64,000 nt of DNA. Source: Okapia johnstoni. Taxonomy: Eukaryota; Chordata; Mammalia; Artiodactyla; Giraffidae. The notes beneath the pieces were generated by a model that searched no databases, was not told the DNA's origin, and saw only the letters and a list, made by a program, of their open reading frames with translations. Shown in pieces: positions 1 to 10,515 of the stretch; the first letter of the stretch is position 1, and every line of letters begins with the position of its first letter. The stretch spans positions 34,992,001 to 35,056,000 of the forward strand of contig CM044309.1 in the NCBI GenBank assembly GCA_024291935.2. The letters run 5' to 3'. The position numbers were made by a program, and so were the translations under genes.

Positions 1-136
1 TTCCAGGCAAAAATACTGGAGCAGGTTGCATTTCCTACTCCAGGGGATCTTCCTGATTCAGGGATCAAACCCACATCTCCTGCATCTCCTGCATTAGCAG
101 GTGGATCCTTTACTACTGAGCCACCTGGGAAGCCCA
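1..136 (-). repeat. Bov-tA SINE, truncated by window edge
   Basis: Reverse-strand tRNA-derived ruminant SINE. The right end is the reverse complement of the SINE head (gggcttcccaggtggctcag), and the body carries the inverted 'aatactggag...ttgc' and 'ccaggggatcttcc' blocks. A short local duplication (ctcctgcat twice near 78-95) is visible. The 3' part lies outside the window. Confidence 0.9.
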
Positions 137-2239
137 ATGCTACCTTAGCCAGAGACAAAGATATCTTAATATGAAAAAATATAACACCTTAGTTTAAGAT
201 GTCTTTGACACGCCTCTTTTGGAGCTACTGAACTGTTTGCCATATAATTTTTATTTGTTTATTATTGTGGGGGGTTTGGGGGGGGGGGGGGGTTTGGGTT
301 TTTTGGGTTTTTTGTTTTTGTTTTTTGGTGCAGAGGCTCACATTTCAGATAGTTGCAGTAATTTGGTATCTCCTGGTAATTGAAATATGGCTAAAAAAAC
401 GTTTTTCCTGCAAGTCAGCACCCAACCTCCCTCACTCTGAACATATAATGATCTTTCTCCCAACCCTTTTAGTCACCAAATCTCAGTCTTTAAATCTCTT
501 TCACTGTGTCTTCTCCATTTCTATCACCACTGATATCACTTCATAACAGGATTGCCATCCACACCTACTATTTTGATTTTTTGATTTCTTGCCAATATAT
601 CCTATACCAACATGAACAAGAAACTTTCTTATCTCAACATAATCTGGCTTCTCTTTCAAATTTTGAAATGCTCAAAATCTGGGACCGTGTTACATTCAGG
701 TTTATTTATATTTCCAGTTTTTAATTATGTGCCCAATACACCACAGTTGTGGGGTGAAGTGGGAGCTTATGTTTAATTTTACTTTCAGGGCTAAGAGTGC
801 TGTCATTAAGTTAAATGCTTTTACTTTACAAAGATTGGTTTATAAGTTCTTTTGGGTATGATGGGTTTTTTCAGGAATCAGAGGCTTTCTTTGTTTTTGT
901 CCATTCAACCTTCTCAAATGTCTACTGCATATGCTAAAAGGAAAATCTAAATCTCTGTATGGTCATGCATGAGTACATGAAAATCTGTTTCCCCAACTGT
1001 TAGAGATGAAAAGATTCCCTGCAGAAAAAAAGTATCATGAAGAGAATCTCATCTTAATATTAGAAGTATTGATTTTGATGAGTAATTTAGGTTCAAAAGA
1101 AAAGTATTACCAGTGAGTCATTTCTTTGGTAGAACAACAGATGGCAGCAAAGGGGGCTAATATTGGCATTCAAATTTTTTACAATAATTAAAACTGAAAA
1201 TTGCCTTTTATAGACTATTCTGAATCTTTTTAAAAATTAACAGAAATTTCAAAATTTAGTATGAGATTCTGTTTAGTAATTACATTATAAAGCATTCAAC
1301 TTCTGAAGAAAATAGTCTTTCTAGAACAAATGGACATAAATGTGGACCTTTAAGAGCTCTGTTGGAACTCTCACTTGAAAAGTTACTTTTTGGTAGATCT
1401 GAAAAGTAGAAAAGTAAACCAGCTGAACAGATGCTTTGCTTCCAAAAAGAGGCTTATGAGACCTCTCTCTTACATTGGCCAAATTTTATCTTCCTGTTAA
1501 GCAATCTGTCCATCATAGCAACATCTCAGTTTTTAAATCATCAAATTTAATCTATCATATGGTTTGGTGTATTTTTTTTAATTCAGAACTAAATTTTTTT
1601 GACAAGAAATGTTAAATTTGAGAAAAAGAAAGCATCAAAGTTTTATAACAGGCACTAGAATTCATCTATTCTTGGAAAATGAAGAGGACCATGGCCATTA
1701 TCCTAATAATTTCAGAAGTTAAGGTGCACCTTCACATGAATTATCTGGATAATTAACTGAATTTTTTATTTTACTCTTTATGTGATTGTGGCAGTGACAG
1801 CAACTGTTTCTCTCACAGAAATCCTTTTTTTTTTTTCCCCACATGTTCTCTTATTTGCAGAGGAGACTAAGATCAGAGAGAGGAAAAGAACCAAGATCCT
1901 CTTTGTTCCCAAAGTGAAACAGAGAGAATATAATGAATGATCATATCAAATCTCTAAAGTAACTCTAGATATACCCAAACTGATGAGAGTGAACAGTACA
2001 CACATTTGAAGTCTAGACCCAGGTTTGGTTATTGGTGAAGTTTTGAATGCATTTAAGACTTTCAGGCCATTTTCAAATGTAAAGTTCTTTTCTATTTTCT
2101 TTAAAGGCAACAATCTGTGCTTTCAGAAACATTTTGCTGGGGTGGCTTACAAATACTTTTTTTTTTTTTAAGCAAAAAATGGGGGAAAAGTTTGCCAGAT
2201 AATACAGGTAATTTCAGGAAGAAGTGTAGACTCGCATAA
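137..2239. other. No gene recognised
   Basis: AT-rich sequence with T-runs near 1828 and 2160 and the G/T tract listed separately. Short pyrimidine-rich text around 430-600 weakly resembles old L2-like sequence, too diverged to assign. Open frames are short and without recognisable domains. Confidence 0.5.
267..307 (+). repeat. G-rich/T-rich low-complexity tract
   Basis: G-runs of 6, 15, 3 and 3 separated by TTT or T6 spacers. This satisfies a four-run G-quadruplex pattern on the plus strand; a T/G tract continues to about 330. Confidence 0.85.
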
Positions 2240-2600
2240 TGGTCTTTTGTTTTGTTTTTGCTTGTTTGCTTTGTTGCAGTATAACTGCTTTACAGTATTG
2301 TGTTAGTTTCTGCTGTACAACAATGTGAATCAGCTGTGTGTTTACATCTATCTCCTTCCTCTTGAGCCTCCTTCCCTCACCTCCCCCATCCCACACCCCT
2401 AGGTCATCACAGAGCACTGAGCTGGGCTCCCTGTGTTACATAGCTGTTTCCCACTAGCTCTCTATTTTGCACATGGTGAGTATATACATCAATGCTACTC
2501 TCTCAATTTGTCTCCCACCCTCTCCTCCTGCTGTGTCCACAAGTCCACGTCTCTATTCCTGCTCTACAAATAGGTAGCCAAGATGTCCATCTCATTATGC
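2240..2600 (-). repeat. L1 3' UTR fragment
   Basis: Reads as the antisense of the artiodactyl L1 3' UTR: 'gctttacagtattgtgttagttt', 'gtgaatcagctgtg', 'gagcctccttccctcacc', 'ctaggtcatcacagagca' and 'ccactagctctctattttgc' occur in the usual order. The same block recurs near 32850, and shorter related pieces near 30940 and 57900. No coding capacity. Confidence 0.85.
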
Positions 2601-3111
2601 TTTAAAATAAGCAGTCAGGTATTTATGTTCCCAGCTGTCCTTCCATCACCTCCTCCCTCACTCCTGGCAATGCCCCCTCTACCAACTCAGGCCCCTATGC
2701 TTTCTTATCCTTCTGTCCTCTACTCCTAAAAGCTCACTTTCAGATGTCACATTCACTTTAAATAATAATATGTAACTTACAACAGGGGTCAAAGCTGTAG
2801 GTTAGAGCTTTACTGAGTAAAACGTGAGGCTCCCAACTATCAAAGAGAGTGGGGGTTAAAAGGCATGGAGGAGGAGTGACAGTCATGGGACTAAAAGCCA
2901 GCCGTATAGTGGCTCCTTCCTCCGTTTCCAGGTGTAACTTGCTAAAACCACAGGTGGCCCCATACAACTAAAATCACTTCAGACATAGCTATGCAGTTGG
3001 CCTTCCAGGCAAATAACCTCTATATCACTGTAATACATAGGTATGGCCAATGCAATCAGAAATTGTATAATTCACTTAAAATGATCTGAAAGGCCAAATA
3101 CTAGAATGCAT
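2601..3111. other. No gene recognised
   Basis: Mixed-composition sequence between an L1 fragment and a SINE. No repeat family or coding domain recognised. Confidence 0.5.
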
Positions 3112-3214
3112 TGACATTTCCTTCTCCAGGGGATCTTCCCAACCTCTGGGATGGAACCCAAGTCTTCTCCTGCATTGCAGACAGACTCTACTGTCTGAGC
3201 CACCAGGGAAGCTC
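3112..3214 (-). repeat. Bov-tA SINE, head portion
   Basis: Reverse complement of the tRNA-related head (inverted 'gagccaccagggaagctcc' at the right end) and the 'ccttctccaggggatcttcc' block. The 3' half is missing. Confidence 0.85.
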
Positions 3215-3810
3215 CAGTCTAAGGGCACAGCTTCTCAAACAGAAAATTAGATCTTCTCTAATTAGCTAGTATTTAAGAAATAAGATCAACACCTACAATT
3301 ATTTCTTGGAGGAGTGTTTGTTTCTATTCACACAGCAAGGCTCATTTCCAAATGGAGGAAGCCGTGAAGTCAAAATGTGACTTAATGGCAAGGGAAAGAG
3401 CAAGATCAGAAAAAACAAGGAAAAGGCAATCCTCACAAAGGAAGAAAGAAAAGAGAGTCATGATAAAAGAATTTTGTTTTCAGAGCAGGAAGAATCACGC
3501 ACACCAGGACTGCCACGTTCAGTCAAAAACATGTGGAAAATATGTCTGTCCCCTGGTCAGGCCACTCTTGGCAACGGAATGATACGTGTGGGTATTGGGT
3601 CAATATCAAGCCCCCTGACCATCAGGGCTGCCAAACAGGAAGCAAAGGAAGCATGTGAGTCAGTTTCCAAAAAAAGACAACAATGTGTATGTCCTCGCTG
3701 TGTTTGGTTAACTCTAAATGAAAATAAATCTTGCACCACCTGGATTGACACCAAAACAAGGTGATGATCTGGAGATGGGTTCATTCCGCTATCTATTCTC
3801 TTACAACTCT
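3215..3810. other. Unclassified single-copy-looking sequence
   Basis: Purine-rich from about 3340 to 3480, otherwise balanced. Overlapping open frames of 76-114 codons occur on both strands but show no domain. It abuts the solo LTR at 3811; an internal retroviral origin cannot be excluded. Confidence 0.4.
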
Positions 3811-4433
3811 TGTGGGAAAGAGAAGCCGTGAGAACACAATCAGATTGAAGAAGGAATTCATAGGGCCTGGACTCCATCTTAGGCCTGTTTGTGCTGATCA
3901 TGCTCGGCCGCCTCTCTAATGGACTCTGAACTCTGTGCTTAGTGCCTGTGGAAACGACAATAGAAGGATAAGACCCCCTCTGGACAGGGGAATCTTGAAG
4001 ATTGTATCCAGGTTACTCATCACCTATGAGAAAACATACACTGATCCCCCTACCTCCGGACAGGTCATAAATGTTTTCTGTAACCTCAGGCTTATTGTGA
4101 CTGTTTGGAAAGTAACCTCGGGCTTATTGATTATTGACTGTTTGGAATGTAACCTCGGGCTTATTGATTATTGACTGTTTGAACACATAACACATGAATG
4201 ATGGGGTTATTGTGACTGTATTTACCTTTCCTTTGTTTATGTAAGTCACAAGGAAATTGGGGTGGTGGGTTCAGACGCGTACACATGGGGTGTAAAAGAT
4301 TTTCACAAATGCTGGTCGGGGTCCTTGGCTAAGAGGAGACTCTGCCTTGGGCCCGCCGGTGTAATAAACTGCACTTCACTATCTGCATCGTCCTTCTGAG
4401 TGAGCTTGTTTCCCGGAACGTGTGGCTATAACA
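3811..4433 (+). mobile_element. Solo ERV LTR (BTLTR1-like, class II type)
   Basis: A 623-bp block beginning TGTGGG and ending ATAACA, as LTRs do (TG...CA). It has a TATA-like 'gtgtaaaaga' near 4290 and 'gtaataaactg' containing AATAAA near 4362, followed by a U5-like segment. The U3 holds three tandem copies of a ~31-40 bp unit (4081-4187, 'gtaacctcgggcttattg'). No retroviral coding sequence is adjacent, so this is a solo LTR. I could not find a matching target-site duplication. The family name is from recognition only. Confidence 0.75.
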
Positions 4434-5066
4434 AGATCATTGAAAACAAGACCAGAGGGACCCTGATGACACGCAGCTTACCTCACAGATTTAGGATAAG
4501 GATGTGTCAAAGCACATTAAAATCTGTGAAGAAAGCACAATTTGTGAGCTAGAAATTAAACCATAGTGTTAGGACATCTTTCAGCTCAGCTCAGTGCAAC
4601 CAATCAATCACATTATTGCACACATCCAATCAATAGCAGGAAAGCTTCAATTGCATGGCCATGAGCCAACCTCTTTTTGATGCCCACATAATGAAAGTAT
4701 ATATAATTATGGAAATGGGTCCTCATAGGCAAAGTGTTGCTGTTGGTTTGGGGTACCAGATCTCCTCCAACCTTTCCAAAGCTGAGACTGCCTAGGATTT
4801 CTGGCTAGAAGAAAATTCGTTTAATTCATGGACTGTTAGAAAATGCAACCATGACAACAATTGAAAATGATTATGCTTATTATGTGACAGATACTAAATT
4901 AAGTCTGTCATTTAAATTATTTATATGATTCTCATATAACCCAATGGAATAGACCTTGAAGATTCATAATTACTGACCAAAACCCCCAGGGAAAAATAAG
5001 TCCTGAAAATTCAAATATTTGGGATTATGGAAAGGCAATAGGATACTGATAGCTTACAGTGAACGA
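4434..5066. other. No gene recognised
   Basis: Unclassified sequence between two LTRs. A faint MIR-like stretch (about 4880-4970) is too diverged to call. Confidence 0.45.
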
Positions 5067-5630
5067 TGTCAGATTCGTGATCTCTGAAGATTTAGCTTCA
5101 GGACCAGGGACCAGGCTTGATCACTCAAGAGCTTTTGTGTAGCAGAGTTTTATTAAAGTAAGAAAAGGGACAGAGGAAGCTTCTGACATAGACATCAGAA
5201 GGGGGGTGGAGAGTGCTCCTCTCACTAGTGTTAGCAAGGGAGTTATATTACAATAAATCAAAAGAATGTCTCAAGGTTATAAAGATCTTACTAGACCCAC
5301 TCCCATAATTTACTTTTTAAGATAACAGGATTAGCCAGAAGGTTTTCAGGAAGGAGAAACTGTCCTCAAGCAGGATATACTGTTATATAATCCTTAGTAC
5401 AGAGTTTAAACTGAGTTGTTTGCTGTGTAATCATCAGTTCTGGGCTTAAAGAAAAAAATGTTTTATGTGACTAAGACTGAGGTAGAGGGAAAAAAAAAGA
5501 TGTTTGTCTTTTCCTCCTCCTTGAGAATTCCAGACCCCTATCTCCTCCTTGAGAACCCCAGACCCCTTTCTCCTTCTCGGAGACCCCGGACTTCTTATCA
5601 ACCTGCCTAGGAACTGGGTCTCTCAGTACA
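5067..5630 (-). mobile_element. Solo ERV LTR, reverse orientation
   Basis: Plus-strand ends are TGTCAG and GTACA, so the element reads TGTACT...TGACA on the minus strand. The minus strand shows 'tttaataaaactctg' (AATAAA signal, near 5150) followed by an R/U5-like tail. In the U3, three tandem ~28-bp units ('ctccttgagaaccccagacccc' type on the plus strand) lie at about 5510-5600. There is no internal retroviral sequence nearby. Class II or I is uncertain. Confidence 0.7.
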
Positions 5631-5877
5631 TGTCATATATTTTGTAACCCTTCTAAAAGATCTTAAAACCGGACACTCTGATCAGACAATAATATTTCTA
5701 AATTAAAATGTATAAATATTTCCACTAAAGTGAGAAACAAATAAGCAAATATGGTAAACAGGTAATGGCTTGCCACCAAATGAAATTATTCTAAATCTTA
5801 AAAACATTTTTTTTTAGAAATTTTGGCTTTTAAAATTATATAGAAAGATTCTGGACTCAGTTTCTTCTATTACTTAT

Positions 5878-6648
5878 ATCCAGTATTAGTGTGGTACATT
5901 TGTCATAGTTAATGAACTAATGTTGAGATTATTGTATTACCTTTTACCAAAGTTTATACTTTATTCAAATTTTCCTAGTTTTTATCTAATATCTCTTTTT
6001 TTTTTTTCCTTTCCAGCATATCACAATCTATGCAGTTGTCATGTCTCCTTAGTCTCCTCTTGGATGTGACAGTTCCTCATGCTTTTCTTATCTTTGATGA
6101 CCTTGAGCTTTGAGGAATACTGGTTAGGCAGCCAGTAGAATGCCCCTCGGTTGGCATTTGTCTGATGTATTTCTCAGAATTAGATTGGAGCAGTGAGTTT
6201 AGGGGAAGAACACAGATGTAAAATAGTATTATTATCACATCATGCATTGGGTACACATTATCATCATGACACATCACCACAGATGCTAACCTTGATTATC
6301 TGACTGAAGTGGTCTTTGTAACATTTTTCTTTTCTACAGTTATGCTTTCCACATTCCCCTCTTTTAAGTATGGTACTACTTAGAGAGAAATCACTATACC
6401 AAATCCACAATGAAGGATTGGAGAGTGGAATTCCCCTTCATCAATGGTGGTATATCTACATAAATTATTTAGATTATATCTGCCAGATTTGTCTAATCAT
6501 TCCTATTTTTTTCCATTTTTTCAATAACTTACAGAACCATGAAAATTTATTTTATACTTTGGGTAATAATCTAACATTACTTTATTTATTTTGTTCAAAT
6601 AATTTCCTCTTGAGTCTTTGGGAGCTCCACCAGTTAATCCACTTTGTA
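5878..6648 (-). repeat. L1M-type 3' UTR, first part (split by mariner)
   Basis: Antisense text of an old mammalian L1 3' UTR, e.g. 'gtggtacatttgtcatagttaatgaac', 'gtcatgtctccttagtctcctcttgg', 'gatgaccttgagctttgaggaatactgg' and 'gtatctacataaattattt'. It stops at a TA (6647-6648) where a mariner is inserted and resumes at 8083 in the expected order. The 169-codon frame here (6370-6879) is antisense to this UTR and not a gene. Confidence 0.75.
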
Positions 6649-8082
6649 ATGGGTTGGCCAAAGTTTCTTTGTTTTTTGTCTTTTTCCCATAAGATGGCTC
6701 TAATAGTGCTTAGTAGTTGTCTTTACCTTCATTCAAAACATTTTTTTTTAGATTGTATTGTGACAGCTGTCATATCAGCATGCATTAAAAAAAAAAACCT
6801 TATCAAAATTGGTGAATTTTTGTGTAGCCATTTTAATAATGAAGATAGAAGGAAAAAAACAACATTTTCAGCATATTAGGCTTTATTATTTCAAGAAAGG
6901 TAAAAGCAGAACTGAAATGCAAAGTAAAGATTTGTGCAGTGCATGAAGAAGGTGCTGTGACCAATCAAATGTGTCAAAAGTGGTTTGCAAAGATTCATGC
7001 TGGAGATTTCTTGCTGAAAGATGCTCCATGGTCAGGTAGACCAGTTGATAGCAATCAAGTCAAGACATTAATTGAGAATAATCAATGTTATATCACATGG
7101 GAGATAGCCGAGTGTATGCCTATGGCTGGTTCATGATAATGTATGGTGGATAACAGCACAATATTGTAAAGCAAATATCTTGCAATAAAATATTTTTTTT
7201 TAAAAGGCATACTCAGAATATCCAAATCAAGCACTGAAAATCATTGACACTAGCTTGGTTATATTGATCACTTTGATGTCTGTGTTCTGCATAAGTTAAG
7301 CAAAAAATCAACACCCTTCTTGATTATTTCCACATGCAATTCTCTACTTAAATGTAACAGAAACACTACATTTTTAAAACAAAGTGTTATAGGTGGTGAA
7401 AAGTGGATACTGTATCATAATGGGAACAGAAGTGATTGTGGAGCAAGGGAAATGAACCACCACCAACCACACCAAAGGCCAGACTTCAAAGAAGTTGATG
7501 TTGTGTCTACAGTGGGATTGGAAGGGATTTCTCTATTCTGAGCTCTTTCTAGAAAATGAAATGGTTAATTCCAACACCTACTGTTCTCAATTAGACTAAC
7601 TCAAAGCAGCATTCAACAAAAAGCACCAGAATTTGTCAACAGAAAATGCACAATATTCCATCAGGATAATGCAAGACCCCATGTTTCTTTGATGACCAGG
7701 CAAAAACTGTTAAAACTCAGCTGCGAAGTTCTGATTCATCCACTCTATTGACCAGACATTGCATCTTTGCATTTCCATTTATTTCAGTCTTAACAAAATT
7801 CTTTTAATAGAAAAAATAGCCATTCCCTGGGTGACTATAAAGGGGACCTGAAGCAGTTCTTTGCTCAAAAATATAAAAAGTTTTGGAAGATGGAATTATG
7901 AAGTTGACTGAACAATGGCAGAAAGTAGTGGAACAAAACAGTAAATACATTGTTTAATGAAGTTCTTGGTGAAAATGAAAAATGATCTTTTTTAAAAATA
8001 TATATACTTTATTTAAGTATAGTTGACTTAAAAACGGTCTTATTTTCACTTAAAAAACTGAAAGAATTTTTGGTCAACCCAA
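6649..8082 (+). mobile_element. Mariner-type DNA transposon (degenerate)
   Basis: Flanked by TA/TA (6647-6648 and 8083-8084). It has imperfect terminal inverted repeats: 'gggttggccaaagtttctttg' on the left and its counterpart 'aagaatttttggtcaaccc' on the right. Length is ~1.43 kb. Translated fragments match mariner transposase: a helix-turn-helix region with 'KWFAKI...LKDAPWSGRP' (6939-7136), an 'EKWILYHN' block near 7390 and 'QDNARPH' near 7662. Of the D,D34D triad, the first Asp (normally before EKW) is Gly, the second (DNARPH) remains and the third is replaced in 'ASLHFH'. Stops and frameshifts interrupt the frame, so it is a dead copy. Confidence 0.9.
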
Positions 8083-9010
8083 TATTCTCCCTGCCTCAGC
8101 CCTAGAACTGGTCATTTCTCCAATGATTTCTGGTTCCTTTATTGAAGAATGGTATTAGAAACCAAGATCTGTATATTAGCTGTGCTTGTTGTTACTGAAG
8201 AATTACTGAAGAGTTTGTTTTTCAGGCCCTGGGAGTTGACAGAGTATGGAAAGATGTGTATATACTTGCCCATGTATATGCACACATCTATAATTTTTCT
8301 AAATACAACTCTCTGTATCCAGATTCATCTAAACATGAATTCATACTGATGTCTCCAACTCTAATTCTTTACCACATGGATCAGTCTAGCCTTTTCCCTC
8401 GCATATCTATAAACTCTCACTTCAAAGTGAGAAACACCACGCATTTACTTATTTGTTCGGTTCCAGTATACATAAATAGTGCTTTCAGAATGGTTCATCT
8501 GCATCCTCATAGAAAACAGCTTTATCAACCTTACCACAGTGCTTCTGTATAGTTTCTTTGTCTTTGCTCATGGTTTCCACTGATTTCCCAAGTTATTTAG
8601 GGCAATGTCTATGCCTCCTTTCCATTCAGTGAGGGTATGACGTACACTTTTAATACAGTTAGAGTCTTGTGTCACATTTTTCATTCTATCTCAGGACACC
8701 TCCAACTTCCTGAATGATTTTTCTTTGAATGTGTTAAGGTCCACACTTTGTGCCAAAATGCTCCATGCTTTTTGACAAATGTAGAGTGCCATGTATCCAC
8801 CGCTACAGAATCACAAAGAATTGTCTCACCACTCTAAATAATCCTGTGGGCTTGACTTACTCAACCCCTTCCCCAAACTCCTGCAGCAACTGATCTATTT
8901 ACTGCTTCTACAATTTTGCCTATTCTAAAATGTCATATAAACGGAGTCATCACTAATGAAACCCTTGTCTGTGTAGGCTTGCTTCTTTAACTTTGTCAAA
9001 AGTTCAGAAA
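8083..9010 (-). repeat. L1M-type 3' UTR, second part
   Basis: Continues the element interrupted at 6648: 'ttctccctgcctcagccctagaa', 'ggtattagaaaccaagatctg', 'catactgatgtctccaactc', 'gacaaatgtagagtgccatgtatcc' and 'ttttgcctattctaaaatgtcatata' follow the same antisense order. It therefore predates the mariner. Confidence 0.7.
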
Positions 9011-9122
9011 TAACAGAAATAAAACTAAGAAACCACCAAAGTAGTTATAAGTTTATTTGGTACACACCATAAAGACTGCTCATGAACCAAGAACACAGAA
9101 GCCAAAACATGGACTGAGGCTC

Positions 9123-9237
9123 TCCACTCCAGAATTCTTGCTTGAATAACCTCATGGAGAGAAGAGCCTGGTGGGCTACAGTTCATGAGGTCACAAAGAG
9201 TTGGACATGACTGAAGGGACTTAGCATGCATGCATGC
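9123..9237 (+). repeat. Bov-tA SINE, 3' part
   Basis: Plus-oriented SINE body: 'ccactccagaattcttgcttg', 'agaagagcctggtgggctacag' and 'aagagttggacatgactgaag', with a GCATGCATGCA tail. The tRNA head is absent. Confidence 0.9.
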
Positions 9238-9750
9238 AGATTTACTTCAGGGAGAATGGCTTGCAGCTCTTGCAACTGTAATCCACTCTGCTCTACCAGA
9301 GCACTCTTGGAGTGGTGGTAAGATGTAGAGGATTCCATAATCCTCCAAACAAGTCTCAGGCCTTCAAGATCCTATATTTCAGGGCTGTGACTTTCAGTCA
9401 CAATTTCCCCCAATAGTTTAGCTTTTCTCTCCCCTACCAGTTTCACAGGTTGAAAAAAAATGAAAGCAAAGCTGTTGGACTAACTTTGCCTAAAATCATA
9501 AACTGTTTGAATCTGAACCAAAGCTGTTATATTCAGGTTCTGCTGTCCTAACTTCAATGCTCTACTGGTTTTCTGAAGCTCAAACTAGCAGCATATCCCC
9601 AGCTTATATTAAAAGCATGTGTTTTGGTAAAGGCGTGTCTGTAGTCAAGGGACATCTGAAAGGAATGCTCTGATGCTTTTCCCTTTCAGCCCTTAATTTC
9701 CCCACCAATGTTAAATGAAGTACATTGTCCGTTAAAGATCGTCTTACAGG
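9238..9750. other. No gene recognised
   Basis: Unclassified single-copy-looking DNA between two SINEs. Confidence 0.5.
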
Positions 9751-9969
9751 ATGCATGTGTGCATGCTAAGTCACTTCAGTTGTGTCCAACTCTGTGTGAC
9801 ACTATAGACTGTAGCCCGCCTGCCTCCTCTGTCCATGGAATTCTCCAGGCAAGAGTACTGCAGTGGGTTGCCATTCCCTTCTCCAGGGGATGTTCCCAAC
9901 CCAGGGATTGAACCTGGGTCTCCTGCATTGGAGGCAGATTCTTTATAACTAGCACCACCAGGGAAGCCT
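9751..9969 (-). repeat. Bov-tA SINE, near full length
   Basis: Starts with a GCATGTGTGCATGC tail and 'taagtcacttcagttgtgtcc', and ends with the inverted head 'caccaccagggaagcct'. Short overlapping frames on both strands here are read-through of the SINE. Confidence 0.95.
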
Positions 9970-10244
9970 GGATACATACTCATATTCAGAATCCAGATGT
10001 AAACATTAAACCCTAACCATCTGTGTGGATTTAAGCAATTTGCCTAACATCTGTACTTACTCAACTGTTAGATGAATAAAATAATGGCATGAAATTTAAA
10101 GTTTTTTGAGCGAAATAAATGAAATACTGTAGAGGTTGGGCTTCACACAATGGTGGCATAGATTAGGTGCTCAGCAATTATTAACTATCATCATTTTAAG
10201 CAATCTTTAAATACCATAGATGTATACACTATATCTTAAGAGAA

Positions 10245-10515
10245 CTGAATATGCAGAATAAAGGAGAATACTTTGGTCACCTGATGTGAAGAGTCAGCTC
10301 ACTGGAAAGGAGCCTGATGCTGGGAAAGATTGAAGACAGGAGCGGGGTGTGGGGGGGGCGACAGAGGATGAGATGGTTGGATGGCATCACTGACTCAATG
10401 GACATGAGTTTGAGCAAACTCTGAAAGATAGCGAAAGACAGGGAAGCCTGGCGTGTTTCAATCCATGGGGTTGCAAAGAATCGGAGACAACTTAGCAACT
10501 AAAAACGACAACAAA
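10245..10515 (+). repeat. BovB LINE 3' end, 5'-truncated
   Basis: Plus-strand BovB terminus: 'tactttggtcacctgatg', 'gatgctgggaaagattgaag', 'gaggatgagatggttggatgg', 'gacatgagtttgagcaaactc' and 'gacagggaagcctggcg', then an AC-rich tail. A G-run (ggggggg near 10352) interrupts it. About 270 bp of the ~3.3-kb element. Confidence 0.92.

Noticed and set aside
3352..3901. Overlapping 76-114 codon frames upstream of the solo LTR
   Set aside because: Frames open on both strands at once without a recognisable domain, and the last overlaps the LTR.
6370..6879. A 169-codon plus-strand frame
   Set aside because: Runs across an antisense L1M 3' UTR and into the mariner terminus; no domain.
9227..9240. 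GCATGCATGCATGCA as a regulatory palindrome
   Set aside because: It is the CATG-repeat tail commonly seen at Bov-tA ends.
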